This document shows positions 21,075 through 33,623 of a DNA stretch of 64,000 nt, in pieces; position 1 is the first letter of the stretch, and each line of letters begins with the position of its first letter. Both the position numbers and the translations under genes were made by a program. The stretch is from Linanthus parryae (taxonomy: Eukaryota; Streptophyta; Magnoliopsida; Ericales; Polemoniaceae): positions 73,936,494 through 74,000,493 of the forward strand of contig JALGPY010000001.1 in the NCBI GenBank assembly GCA_023055425.1, written 5' to 3'. The notes under the pieces were generated by a model. That model had not been told where the DNA came from and made no database searches. It saw only the letters and a list, made by a program, of their open reading frames with translations.

Positions 21075-22379
21075 TATAAGGTTTTAATGCAGATTGTGCA
21101 GAGGAATAACAATAAATAGATTCCTTGTTTAACCCCTCCACGGCTCGCTGGGAATCATTCATAATGTGATTAGAGAAAAAAATTTGTGTACCGTGTTTGT
21201 CTGAATGATCAGGATACGCAGAATGATGTCCACGTCTCTAAGAGTATCCACACCTAGGATTGTGCTGGAATCCCCTTCACTTTTGTGTGCTAGCTACGTG
21301 AAGAAGAGGTAGAAGAGGATCACACACTGTGGCCGACGACTCTAGAAGGCATACGGGGTAGGTTTGGCCTCCCTTGTCTGTCTCTCCTTGCTTTGATATT
21401 TTCACACAATGATTACTCTTATGAAAATAATATGTCAGGAGTGCCTTTATATAGTTAATAACTCCTTATTAACTACATATTCGCCAAAATACTAATCTTG
21501 TCCATACACGGATTAGTCCACTTTGCGATTACTCCTACTAATTGCTTGTGATTTCATTTTGATCCCTTTTCTTAATTAGTCCAACTAATTAATACCTAAA
21601 TCCAGTTTAATCCATATGGTGTGTGACCCCATAGGTTTCTACTTAGTTGGTAGTAACAATTACAAACATAGAGCGGTGTCTAGCAACACATCTATGCTGC
21701 CCAACTAATAGAAATTGTCAGTGATCCTACAAACCTTGTGCCCAATGTTACCGTATTTCATTATCCCTTTGTCTCTATATACGGATTGGACACGAGACAA
21801 AAATGTCACACTCGCATATCCAATCCATACTTTATAAATCCTGGGAATAGGCTTATGTGTACAGATAACATCAATATCTATTTACTCACAATATGTAGGA
21901 GGGACAAATTCTCTCTACATCACTACCATCTCTAAGCTTGCTTCTTATTATGTCCAATAACCGCCTTTATTGCTACCTAGTCACGGCGTAGCATTTGACG
22001 AGATCAATACATAATATTCCACAAGTACAGTATCTACTGACTTCAAGTCTAAGGACTACAATACCATTTTTAGTACGAAAAGCACTTGTGACGTTAATAT
22101 ATTTAATGTAGTCTTATCGTTGTGGGTCAATCCAGTATGCCATAACTCCTAATGCATACCCATGTGCTAGACTTGATATCTTCATATCAATTGATCCACA
22201 TAGTAGTCTATAGTGATCGTCCGATTAATCAATATACATGATTAGGGATATTTAAGATAAAAATAATTGTAATCTTAGGACTTCATTAAGTTAAATATCT
22301 CCATACATAATAAAATGAATATGCCAAAAACAATGTTCATACTAAAATAAGATTGTCTCTAGGGCATCTATTCCTAACG
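21075..22379 (-). repeat. 3' LTR of Angela-1
   Basis: The minus strand starts at 22379 with (CG)TTAGGAATAGATGCCCTAG, where the terminal TG is mutated, just after the PPT AAGTGGGAGAC. It ends near 21075 with CATTAAAACCTTATA. It has no CT microsatellite at the site where S1 and the Angela-2 LTRs have one. Confidence 0.85.
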
Positions 22380-22745
22380 GTCTCCCACTTTCACTAGATC
22401 CAATTTGGTGCATCTCGTATGCGTATAGATCTAGTGTGCCCTTCAGTCTTGAACTAAACAAGATGCTTTGTAAGTGGATCCGACATATTGTCATTTCTAG
22501 CAATCTTGCATATCTTCACATCTCCTCTATCGATAATCTCTTAAATAAGATAGAACTTCCGGAGTACGTGCTTGGATTTCTGGTGTGACCTGGGATCCAT
22601 GGATTGTGTGATCGTCACAATACAACTCAATTGGATCGACAATACTAGAAACCAGACTCAGCTTAGTGATCAAATTCCTAATCCAAACAACCTCCTTTGC
22701 TGCACACGAGGCAGCAATGTACACGAACTCAGTTGTGGAATCAGC
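22380..22745 (-). pseudogene. Angela-1 RNase H, C-terminal part
   Basis: ADSTTEFVYIAASCAAKEVV followed by WIRNLITKLSLVSSIVDPIE and LYCDD are copia RNase H motifs. The N-terminal half of the domain lies at 24220-24417, on the other side of solo LTR S1. Beyond the YCDD-like motif the frame is damaged. The PPT is at about 22380-22391. Confidence 0.88.
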
Positions 22746-23093
22746 TGTAGGGTTTTGATACGGATTCGCAGATGAATAATAAAAAAAAGACATCCGTTCA
22801 AGACCATTCGAGGATCACAAGTCTAGAATTCACAACGATGGTAAAGGATGAGAACATCAAGTACCTTAGTTTGTATCCTTGGTGACTTCACGTGAAATAA
22901 CGTCCACGTCTCTATGAAAAGTCCACTTTTAGGATTGATCCCGGATCCTCCATACCTTTGTGCTAGTTAGGTAAGGAGGAGGAAGAAGAAAATCACGCAA
23001 AACGAGACCAAAAGAAGGCTCTCCTCTTTGACCGACGGCGAGGAGGGGGCGGACGGGGTCGGGTTTGGCCCTTGTTTTCTCTCTCCTTGCTTT

Positions 23094-23151
<58 letters not shown>

Positions 23152-24214
23152 GTGTGATAACAATTATGAAACAACTTATATGAGAAATTAAGCTAGGAGT
23201 GTTCTTTATATAATCTAACAACTCCTTGTTAACTACATATTAGCCCCTCCGCTAATCATGTCCTCACATGGATTAGTCCAACTTGAAAATTAGTCCTACT
23301 AAGTTTGCAAGTAGTTGCGTATAGATCATTCTATTTAATTAAATATATTAACTAATTCCCAAGTCCGGTTATATCCATAGGGAGTGTGATTCCATAGGTT
23401 TCTACAAAGTTGATAGTAACTATTTCTAACATACAGCGGCCCCTAGCCGGGCATCTATGCCACCCAACTAATAGAAATAGTCAGTAATCTGACAAACCTT
23501 GTGACCAATGTTATTTTATTGTATAATCCCTTTGTCTCCATATTCGGATTGGACACGAGACATACAAGTCACTCTCGTATATCCAATCCATAGTTTCTCG
23601 ATCCTGGGAATAGTCTTATTCATGCAGATAACATCAATGTCTTATATTTATTTATCTGGGTCTGGCCAGACATTCTATAAGCACTACCCCTCGAGCGGTT
23701 GGGGATACTTGATGTCGTTATGTGGGAGGGAAAAATCCTCTTTACATCACTACCATCTCTAAGCTTGCTTCCTATCATGCCCGATGACTACCTTTATGGT
23801 TACCCGGTTAAGGCGCAACGTTTGATAATATCAAAGCATGATATTTCACAACTAGAGTATCTAGTGAATTCAAGTCTAAGGGCTACAATACCATTGTCAC
23901 TACGAGAAGCACTTGTGACTTTACATAAGTTGTATGTAGCATTCTCGTGAGTGGGTCAATCCAGTATGCCATTACTTCTAATGCATACCCATGTGCTAGA
24001 CTTTATATCTCCATATCAATCTACCCACACACTAGTCTACAGTTGATCATCCTGATAATCAATATAATTTACTAGGGATATTTAAGATAAACAACACATT
24101 TGTAATCTAAGGACTTCAATATATTAAATATCTCCATAAATAATCCAATGATTATTCTAGCCAAAAACAATGTTCATACTAAACAATATTTCCTCTAGCG
24201 CATCTATTCTAACA
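22746..24214 (-). mobile_element. S1: solo LTR of the Angela family (1469 bp)
   Basis: The LTR is complete (minus TGTTAGAATAGATGCGC to CAAAACCCTACA) with no internal region. The flanks TCAGC (22741-22745) and TCAAT (24215-24219) are a TSD with two changes. Removing the LTR and one TSD rejoins the RNase H coding sequence of Angela-1. It therefore arose by insertion of a sibling element followed by LTR-LTR recombination. Confidence 0.9.
23095..23148. repeat. (CT)27 microsatellite inside S1
   Basis: A pure CT tract. It creates artificial RERERE frames on the minus strand. Homologous positions in other LTRs of the family have 0 to about 15 units. Confidence 0.97.
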
Positions 24215-24219
24215 TCAAT

Positions 24220-25498
24220 AACTATCTCTTGCATGGAACTCTTCCATCTCACAGCTTCTCCATTAAGGAAAAACACAAATCCCGAATGCGATCTGAAATC
24301 ATTTTTGTCGGTTTGGAAGCTTGCATCAGTGTAAACTCTTAAATTTAGCTCGTCGTCCCCTCCAAATATCAAGAATACATCCTTAGTTATTCTCAAGTAC
24401 TTAAGGATATTCTTCACAGCAATTCAGTGATTCTCACCCGGATTAGATTGATATTTGCTTGCCATACTCAACGCATATGACACATATGGGCTAGTACATA
24501 ACATGGTGTATATGATAGATCCTATGGCCGATGCATATGGGATCTTACTCATACAGTTCTTCTCGATGTCATTGGAAGGACAGTCAGCCTTCGAAGGGGT
24601 GACTCCATGCTACATGGGCAAGAATCCTTTCTTCGATTCTTGCATGTTGAACCGTTTCAACACCTTGTCTATATATATAGTTTGACTTAGGCCGAGCAGC
24701 TTCCTCGATCTATCCCTCTAGATCTTGATACCAAGTATATAAGTTGCATCCCCTAAGTCTTTCATTAAGAAACAATTCCCTAGCTAATCTTTAACAGATT
24801 GCAAGGAAGGAATGTCGTTTCCAATGAGTAGTATGTCATCCACATACAAGACAAGAAACACAACAGAGCTCCCACTAACCTTCTTGTAAACACAAGGCTC
24901 ATCTTTGTTCTTGATGAAGCCAAACTCTTTGACTACATCATCAAAACGTTGATTCCAACTCCTATAAGCTTGCTTCAATCCATATATGGATCGTTGTAAC
25001 TTATAGACTTTGTTTGCATGCTCTGGATCCTCAAAACCCTCTGGGATGTGTCATGTACATATCCTCAAGTAGGTTTCATACAGAAACACTGTTTTGACAT
25101 CTATCTACCATATCTCATAGTCGTGATAAGCTGCAATATCAAGTAAGATGCAAACGGATTTGGTCATCGCGATTGGGGAAAAGGTTTCATCATAGTCTAT
25201 ACCATGAATATGTCTGAATCCTTTTTCCACCAATCGGCTCTCATAAGAAATCACATTGCCATTCATGTCGGTCTTCTTCTTGAAGAACCATTTGCACCCT
25301 ATGGGCCGAGCCCCTTGGGGGTGGTTCCACCAAAGTCCATACTTTGTTGGTATACATGGATTCCATTTACGATCTCATGGCCTCAAGCCATTTCTTAGAG
25401 TTTGGCCCTTTCATGGCCTCTCCATAGGTAATAGACTCATCATCCATGAGTAATACGTAATCGGGCTCAGTAACGAGAAGTCCATACCTCTCTGGCTC
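24220..25498 (-). pseudogene. Angela-1 reverse transcriptase and RNase H N-terminal half
   Basis: Right to left: RT fragments with CVYKKVSGSSVVFLVLYVDD and ILLIGND (24978-24784) keep an intact catalytic YVDD. RNase H begins with LNLRVYTDASFQTDKNDFRS and HSGFVFFLNGEAVRWKSSMQ (24417-24230), ending at the S1 insertion. Stops and frameshifts lie between the blocks. Confidence 0.88.
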
Positions 25499-26880
25499 CT
25501 AACGTACCCTACTCGACCTACGAGGTTCTTGTGTTACTTCAAAAAAATGATTCATAACTTCTTGTGTTTCATGTTCATGTTCCGTAGTTGGATCAGTGGT
25601 TTTTTGTTCTTGAACTTCTTCAAGTTCTACCATCCTCCCACTGGCTTCTTTAGAGGCGAACTCTCTTTCTACAAACACACCGGTCCGAGCAAAAAAAACT
25701 TTGTTCTCGATTGGATTGTAGAAATAATAACCTTTTGTTTCCTTATGATATCCCACAAACTTACACTTATCCGACTTAGGTCCGAGCTTGTCTATTTGTA
25801 AACGTTTTACATAGACACCACAATCCCAAATCTTCATAAAAGATACTATGGGACGCCTCCCAGTTCATATCGCATATGGAGTCTTCATGAATGATTTGGA
25901 TGGAACACGATTAAGGGTAAAATATGCACTTAATAGAGCGTGTCCCCAAATGATATTGGAAGATCAGTCCGACACATCATAGATTGAACCATATCCAACA
26001 CTGTCTGATTCCTCTTCTTGGACACGCCATTCCATTGTGGCGGGTGGAGTGAGTTGGGAAAAGATCTCACACTCTCTAAGATAGTCGTCAAACTCTTGGC
26101 TTGAGTATTCTCCTCCACGATCCGATTGTAGAGCTTTAATACTCTTGCAAGGTTGCTTCTCTACTTCATTCGTGAATTCTTTGAACTTTCTAAATGATTC
26201 GGATTTGGCCTTCATAAGGTATAAAAATCCATGTCTATGAAATCATCAGTAAATGTAATGAAATAAAAATAACCACCTCTAGCAGGCGTGGCGAACGGCA
26301 CATATACATCAGTATGTATGAGAGCTAATTGCTCACTAGGCCTCTCACCCTTCTTCTTGAAAGGAGAATTTTTCATTTTTCATCATAAACAAGATTCACA
26401 TGGATCATATGATTAATAATCAAATGAGTCTAGGAATCCATATTTATGGAGTCTAGAAATGTGTTTCTCGTTTATATGGCCTAAAAAACAGTGCCATACA
26501 TAAATACGATTTAAATCATTAGTTTTAATCCTCTTGGTATTTACATTATAAATGGAATTATCTACATCAAGGATATATAATCCACGAAAGTGCATTACAA
26601 TAGTGCAAACTATCAAAATAAATTGAGCAACATTTGTCCTTTATCTTAATAGGAAAAATATTTCTTGTCCAAACAAGAAATAGAAATAATGTCTCTTCTC
26701 ATAGCAGGCACATAATAACAATTGTCTAATTCTAAAATAAGTCAAGAAGGTAAAGATAAATCATAAACGCCTATGGCTAATGCATAAACTCTTGCTCCAT
26801 TTCCCACGCGCAAGTCCATCTCCTCTTTAGCCAGTCGACTGCTTCTCTTTAGATTCTACATTTTGACAAATGTGAATTCC
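25499..26880 (-). pseudogene. Angela-1 integrase and linker, broken
   Basis: The zinc domain begins VWHCFLGHINEKHISRLHKY (about 26510-26450). Part of the catalytic core reads LQSDRGGEYSSQEFDDYLRE (about 26130-26060). The post-core copia region (VGYHKETKGYYFYNPIENKV, FFARTGVFVEREF) lies at 25837-25650, with an acidic linker toward RT. The conserved final Glu region is frameshifted. Confidence 0.85.
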
Positions 26881-27773
26881 ACATTCAGTATCCAACACCC
26901 AAGATGAAGAGATAAGCATATTGACATCTATAAAAAAATACCTGGGGTGGCGGAATAACTATTCCAAGCCTTTTATTGTCCAGATATTTTGGACAGTTCC
27001 TCTACCCATGGCCAGACTGACTACAGTAGTGACATGCGCCCTAAACCACCCCGCCAGCAGGTTTCAAGGCAATTTCCTTAGGTTTTTCAATTGACTTGCC
27101 TTTCCCTTTGGGGGTCGAAGCAACTCGCTTGCTCTTTCCTTTGTTGACCATCATTATGGCCTTGCTTTTCCCCTATTAATGCTCTTTTCAGTTGTCCTCA
27201 ACATATTGAGAAAATTTGGCTGAGTTTTGTTGATCTCAATCATGATATTTCTTGATGAACTGGCTATAACTATCCGGAACCAATTGCAGAATGAGATCAG
27301 TGGCTAACTCTTGACCAATTGGAAACCCCAGATGTGTGAGATTGTCCAAGTACCCGATCATACGGAGTACATGAGGTCCCACCAGGTTTCCCTTTGACCG
27401 ATGACATTTGAAGAATGCCTTGGATACTTCATACCGCTCATGCCTAGCCTACTCTTGGAAGAGCTGCCTCAATTGTATGATCATATCAAACGCCTCCATA
27501 TTCTCATGTTGCTTCTGAAGCTCAGAGGTCATGGTGAAAAGCATTAGGCAAGTCACATCATTCGAATCGTCAACGATTTTGATGCTCCTTTCTAATGGAG
27601 GCAGTAGCATTGGCATCTGGTGGTCCTGGAATTGGATTCTCTAGAATGTACAGTTTCTTTTCATTCTTGAGAACAATTCTCAAGTTTCTGTACCAGTCTT
27701 GGAAATCGATTCCAGATAACTTTTCCTTCTCAAGGACATATCGTAGTGATAGAGTCGATGGATTGTTTTCCAT
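26881..27773 (-). pseudogene. Angela-1 gag with zinc knuckle and dead protease site
   Basis: gag starts at Met 27773 (MENNPSTLSLRYVLEKEKLS), the usual start of this copia gag. Motifs for the capsid continue leftward with stops. The zinc knuckle near 27040-26995 reads CHYCSQSGHG*RNC: all CCHC residues are present, but a stop replaces a codon. The protease site near 26905 reads WVLDTECG where DTG would be expected (G to E). Confidence 0.82.
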
Positions 27774-28440
27774 TGAAATTTTACAAAATGAGAAATATAC
27801 GAGTTTTAGTATTTTGTGAACAAATGACCACATTTAACAAAGGTTAGACAGTTAAAGATAACTGGCACATTTTTTATCCAATTAATAGCCCTCACCATTA
27901 ATGCGGAAAATATCATATACTTTCTAGTGGGCCAAGATCCATATTTCACCTCTTCTTGAGCTTGCTTTGGCAAGTCACCCAAAAATTAGTTATTTAGGTA
28001 GGAACACTTTCCGATTGCATCCTATGCAACTCTTGGTTCAATTGGGCACATAACTCCTTATTTATCTATCCCATAGATAATTCCCATTGCCTTGCCACTA
28101 ATATTTCAATCCTATTGAAGAAGCTTGGTTGCGTTCATCCTCTTACTTCAACAATTGCACATTACTAGTTTGTGCCATCGCGCCATCCAATGATGAATCA
28201 AATCGTCTTTCTTTGACAAGCGCGAGTTTAATACATTATGGTTTTGACGAGTGTTAAGTAATGAGAAGGCAAAACACAATATTTAACATTGAGGGATTTC
28301 CTTGTCATTTTTAATTGTTTTGTGATCCAATCAACTGATCTACTTATTTGGATAAGGCAATCCCAAATAAAAGATCCGAGTTTTTAATTATTATCTTGTT
28401 ACGTGCATCAACCATACACCAAAAATAAATAGCAAGACAA

Positions 28441-28493
<53 letters not shown>

Positions 28494-29441
28494 AAACGTG
28501 ATGTGGATGTGGCCTCCAAACTAAGATATTCCCAAGCCAATGAGAATATCTATAAGCCCTAAAAACAACAAGTTCATCTCCATGTGCCTCCATATTTAGT
28601 CCTTGCGTCCTAGCTTGTGGAATAACGCCATCTTGTGGTTCCTTCATTCTTTAATCTTCATTTCCATGCCTTGACTAAATTCTAACTATCTAATTCTAGC
28701 TAGCATCTAAACTACGTAAAGGAATCCTCACAAGCGAGAGAGAAGACGACTCGCAGGCCGTAAAACTTAATTAATTACATGAACTACAATAAAAATAAAA
28801 CACAAAAATAAACATCCACATCATCCACATCTAAGGCCTCATCCAATCACCATGCGATAAAATCACATAATATAGTTAAAATCCAATTTTAAAGCGCATG
28901 GTCAATTTGTAGTTTAATTGGGACACTAGGGTCAAAACGGTCAAGTCAAGCTAGTCACACTAGCCGAACCAAAGTGACCCGCCGAACAGGGCCACAATGT
29001 GCGATCAGACCAGTCGGCTGCCGAACCGGTAGGCCGGTCGGATCATGTCGGCGCGCGAAGGGAGGTGGCGGACAGACCAGTTCTAAGCCCTGGGGGGTTT
29101 GTTCGGCCACCTTGTCCGAACCCCTTGGGGTTAGAAAAACCAATTTTTCTCCTCCTCCTTGTAGTCGAACCCCATGAGGGACAGAAAACATACTTTTTCC
29201 CCCATGTTGCCCTAAACCCTAGATTTACGTCTCCAATTAATTAATACATCATATGTATAAGAAATCAACTCACATTTACATCATATGTAAAATTATCTAA
29301 TTTTCTATTGAATCACATTCAAATCGTATCATAATAAGACTATCAGTTTTAAGAGAAAAATAACATAACAGTGTAAAAACTAAAAAAAAACTGTAACACA
29401 TAAATCACGTTATGCGCTATGAACTTTGGCTTTGATACCAA
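27774..29441 (-). other. Angela-1 leader region and PBS
   Basis: About 1.67 kb of untranslated sequence between gag and the 5' LTR. It contains an AAAT microsatellite (about 28439-28491) and a GC-rich block near 28975-29110, which has a counterpart in Angela-2 (54450-54560). The PBS is at 29440-29426 on the minus strand (TGGTATCAAAGCCAA), close to the initiator-Met type. Confidence 0.8.
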
Positions 29442-30793
29442 TGTAGGGTTTTCATGCAGGTTACGCAGCGGAATAATAATAAATATATGCCTGCCCTCCA
29501 CGAATCGTAGGGAAGCATTCATAACGTGATAGGAGAAAAACAGTTTTGTACCTTGTTTGTCTGAATGATCACGATACGCAGAATGATGTCCACGTATCCA
29601 TGAGTATCCACACCTAGGATTGTGCTGGAATCCCCTTCACGTCTATGTGCTAGCTACGTGAAGAAGGAGCCAGAAGAGGATCATGCAGAACAAGGCACCA
29701 AGAGCCGGGCCACACTGTGGCCGACGGCGCTAGGGGGGTAGATGAGGTAGGTTCGGCCTCCCTTGTCTGTCTCTCCTTGCTTTGTGATTTTCACACAATG
29801 ATTACTCTTATGAAAATAATAAGTTAGTAGGACTAATTTGCAAAGTGGACTAATCCTGTCCATACACGGATTAGTCCACTTTGCAAATAAGTCCTACTAA
29901 CTTTGCTTGTGGTTGCGTTTTGATCCTTTTGCTTAATTATTCCAACTATCTTAAACCCAAATCCAGTTTAATGACTCCATAGGTTTCTACTTAGTTGGTA
30001 GTAACAATTACAAACATAACGCGGTATATATCATCACATCTATGCTACCCCAACTAATAGAAATAGTTAGTGAACCGACAAACCTTGTGCCCAATGTTAC
30101 CGTATTGCATTATCATTTTGCCTCTATATCCGAATTGGACACAAGAATAAATATCAAACTCGTAAATCCAATCCATAGTTTCTTGATCCTGGGAATAGGC
30201 TAATCCGTACAAATAACATCAATATCCCATATTGATTTATCTGAGTCTGGCAAGACATTTCATAGGCACTACCTCTCGAGTGGCCGTGGATATTTAATCC
30301 CATTATGTAGGAGGGAAAAATTCTCTCTAAATCACTACCATATCTAAGCTTGCTTCTTATTATGTCCGATAAACGCCTTTACTGCTACCTAGTCACGACG
30401 TAGCGTTTGACGAGATCAAAACACAAATTCCACAACTAGAGTATCTAGTGACTTCTAGTCTAAGTACTACAATACCATTGTCACTACGAGATGCACTTGT
30501 GACGTTGACATAATTAATGTAGTCTTCTCGTGGTGGGTCAATCTAGTATGCCCTTACTCCTAATGCATACCCATTTGTTAAACTTGATATCTCCATATCA
30601 ATCTATCCACATACTAATCTAAAGTGATCGTCCCATTACAATATACATGACTAGGGATATTTAAGATAAACAACAACTGTAATCTAAGGACTTCATTATA
30701 TTAAATATCACCGTAAATAATAAAATGAGTATTCGAGCCAAAAGCAATGTTCATACTAAAATAAGATTGCCCCTAAGGCATCTATTCCTAACA
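29442..30793 (-). repeat. 5' LTR of Angela-1 (1352 bp)
   Basis: Minus strand from TGTTAGGAATAGATGCC (30793) to CATGAAAACCCTACA (29442), one base from the PBS. It is closely related to 21075-22379, to which it belongs. Confidence 0.9.
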
Positions 30794-31051
30794 TTGCCTC
30801 CATTCCTGAGCCTCTTCCATGTATTTCTGGTCCATGTTCAACGGTACCCGCAATCATATCCAAGTAAACAAATTATGCATGAAATTGCTCAAACATTGAA
30901 CTGTCTGGCTCAGCGTTCCTCTATCCTGTACTAAGGTCAAAACTGGATAAAAGACAGGAAAACCTACTCAAAACAAGGTCTGATTATATTGCAAAATACG
31001 TTCCAGAATAACTCCATCAGGGAGCTATCAAATACCCCCAGAGTAAACTCT

Positions 31052-32413
31052 GCTCGTCTCAAGCAAACTCTTTGCATACTCAACCTTTGCATATTATCAT
31101 TGCATACTCTCCTGCCCCTGCTTTCATCAGACTAAAAATTTAGATTACAATCTTCTATAGATATCACTATCTCTAACGGAAACTTAACTCCATAATTGTG
31201 CCTAGTCCCTATACCTTTACTAGCATCACATATAGCACCATCTACTCTTAACATTCTACCTCAAGATGGTAGTTCTTTGAACTAGAAGCTTGCTGGAAAT
31301 AGAAGTCAACGAATACCAGAACTGGAGGAAGACACAGAAGTGTCAATTAAACCTTGACCACCACATAACCACTTTAACCTGGTGGAAACAAGAGGTTTGG
31401 TGAACAAATAATCTAGTTGTGCTGCAGTAGGAACATAAGAAACACTCAATTGAACTTTTTCAACTCTATCTCTAAAATATCAACCCAGATCCATCTGCTT
31501 TGTTCTCTTGTGATGAACAGGGTTGAGAGAAATCTATAAGGTAAAGACCTTATCACATATCAGTCTAGGGGTTGACCTCAGAGGAATTTTGAGCTCAGTT
31601 AACAAAATTTTAAGCCATAACACATCTGTAGTTGTGTGAGCTAAAGCTCTAAATTCAGCCTAAGTAGTTGATCTTGAAACTTTTGCTTGTTTCTTAGAAG
31701 ACCAAGAGAGAAGATTTGGCCCCAAAAATACATGTACCAGTGAATGATTTTCTGTCAAGAGGATCCTCAGCCGAATCACTATCAGAGTAAGCTACTAGAT
31801 CTAAAGAAGCTCTTATGTCAAGAGGATACTTAGAATTATATGAAGGAGTTTATGATCACTAATGGTTTGATTGTGCAAATTTTCAAAATTACATGCAAAA
31901 GGCAGATCTGGTCTTGTAATTGTGAGATACTGTAGGGAACCTACAGTGCTTCTATACATCAAAACTTCTGATTTAGAGAGAGGAGTAAGATTAGGATTAG
32001 TATCGTTTTTTATGACCATGGGAGTGGAAACACTTTTGCAGTCAGCAAATCCAGATTTGACAAGAATGTCAGCAGCATATTTCTCTTGAGAAAGAACAAA
32101 ACCAGAACCAACAGAAGTGTAAGAAATGCTAAGAAAATATGCAAGAGACCCAAGATCCTTGATTTAGAACTCTTTGTACATACTACTATACACACAATTG
32201 ATGAAGGAGGAATCACTCCGAGTAAGAATAAGATCATCCACATAAACAAGAAGGATGACTACTCCATGAGAGCTCTGTATGTAGAACATTGAGGTATCAG
32301 TAGGGGATGTCTGAAACCCATGAGCGACAAGAAAGTTATGAAACCTTTGATTCCAGGCTCTAGCCTCTAGGAGCCTGTTTAAGACCACATAAAACCTTCT
32401 TGAAACAACACGG
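31052..32413 (-). pseudogene. Copia-B: 3' half of another copia element (RT, RNase H, short LTR)
   Basis: RT motifs: YVDDLILTRSDSS and FLVAHGFQTSPTDTSMFYIQ at 32439-32200, then KSEVLMYRSTVGSLQYLTIT (about 31990-31920). RNase H remnants lie near 31700-31620 (SKKQAKVSRSTT, a stop, AEFRALAH). A PPT (minus CTTGAGGTAGAA, 31265-31254) precedes a short LTR on the minus strand that starts TGTTAAGAGTAGATGG at 31253 and runs to roughly 31052. LTR fragment S2 cuts off the 5' part at 32413. The lineage differs from Angela and SIRE here. Confidence 0.8.
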
Positions 32414-33620
32414 TGTTGGTGTAGATGCCCTAGAGGCAATTTATTTTAGTCTGAACGTTGTTTTGGCTAGAATATAATTTTATTATATATGGAGATATTA
32501 ATATAATGAAGTCCTTAGATTACAACTGTTGTTATCTTTAATTATCCCTAGTCAAGTATATTGGTTATTAGGACGATCACTATGCATGAAGGCTAGTATG
32601 TGGGTGGATTGATATCGAGATATCAAGTCTAACACATGGGTATGCATTAGGAGTAATGGCATACTGGATTGAACCAAGTGCTTCTCGTATGGGAGTTATT
32701 TGAATGTCACAAGTGCTTCTTGTAGTGACAATGGTGTTGTTGTCCTTTGACTTGAATTCACTAGATACTCTAGTTGTGAATTATCATGTTTTCATATCGT
32801 TAAACGTTTTACCGTAACTGGGTAACTATAAAAGCGATAACCGGAAATGATATGAAGAAAGTTGAGAGATGATAGCTATGTAAAGAGGATTTTTCCCTCC
32901 CACGGCAACTCGATGAGTAGTACTTATGAAATGTCTGTCCAGACTCAGATAAACCAATATACGATATTTTTGTTATCTTTTCAGATAACTCCATTCCCAG
33001 GATCGAGAAACTATGGATTGGATATACGAGTGTGACATCTGTGTCTCATGTCCAATCCATATTGTGAAGAAGGGACATATACAGCTTGGTAACATTGGTC
33101 ACAGAGGTTTTTCTGATCACTACCTATTACTATTAGTTGGGTAGCATTGATGTGTTGTTAGACACCGCTCTATGCTTGTAATTGTTACTGCCAATGTAAT
33201 AGGAACCTCCAAGGTCACCCACCAAAGAATTAGAATGGATATATATGCTAATTAGTTGGACTAATTAACAATTAAAAGAATCAAGGATAAAATTGCAACT
33301 ATGTCCATATGTAGTTGGACTAAATAGCAAAGTAGGCTAAACTACTAATTAATCCAAGTATGGATCGGATTAGTATTATGACACTTTTTAATTAATAAAG
33401 AGTTGTTAATTATTAAAGTCTAGTCCATGCCTAATATTTCATTAGATGAAAATAATTAGAGCAAGAGAGAAACCGGAGAGGAGGCCGAACCCCCCCCCCC
33501 CCCCCACTCTGGCCGACTGCACAAGAAGAGGCGCCCCTCTCGTTCCTCCATTGTTGCGCTGCTTAATTTGATCAATCTCCTTGAAGTGTGTAAGTAGGTA
33601 ATAATACAGGATCAAATATA
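32414..33620 (+). mobile_element. S2: Angela-family LTR fragment, plus strand
   Basis: It starts TGTTGGTGTAGATGCCCTAG and follows the family sequence (compare S4 at 61148) up to CAGGATCAAATATA. Its last roughly 190 bp are missing and the SIRE-1 LTR begins immediately after. A C15-17 tract lies at 33490-33506. A left TSD candidate CACGG (32409-32413) has no visible partner. Confidence 0.82.
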
Positions 33621-33623
33621 CTC

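Larger units (their letters stand above)
21075..30793 (-). mobile_element. Angela-1: Angela/BARE-type copia element with a nested solo LTR
   Basis: 3' LTR 21075-22379, pol and gag on the minus strand, a 1.7 kb leader, a PBS, and 5' LTR 29442-30793. The LTR start (TGTTAGGAATAGATGCC, then CTTAGGGGC in the 5' copy) resembles the Angela/BARE/WIS LTR start. TSD CTGCC (21070-21074) versus TTGCC (30794-30798), one change. It lies inside the Athila-2 LTR. A solo LTR of its own family (S1) splits RNase H. All coding parts are broken. Confidence 0.9.
19613..31030 (-). mobile_element. Athila-2: 3' LTR of a minus-strand Athila-type element, split by Angela-1
   Basis: Without Angela-1 the LTR is about 1.69 kb (19613-21074 plus 30799-31030). 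Its plus-strand left end TGACACGAA is the inverse of the TTCGTGTCA end of Athila-1. Its right end ATCA is followed by AATACCCCC (31031-31039), on the minus strand a PPT GGGGGTATT like that of Athila-1. Internal blocks resemble inverted Athila-1 LTR sequence (CACCTCTCGGTACGTCA at 20092-20108 and 20161-20177, CCTAGGTTCACCAAGAAC near 20391). Only a few internal bases remain on the right before Copia-B sequence begins. Confidence 0.8.

Noticed and set aside
22929..23221. Minus-strand frames with long RERERE runs
   Set aside because: They are translations of the CT microsatellite in solo LTR S1, not proteins. The same applies to 55074-55295.
28955..29244. GC-rich frames in the Angela-1 leader
   Set aside because: Untranslated leader, shared in part with Angela-2; frames are not conserved between the two.
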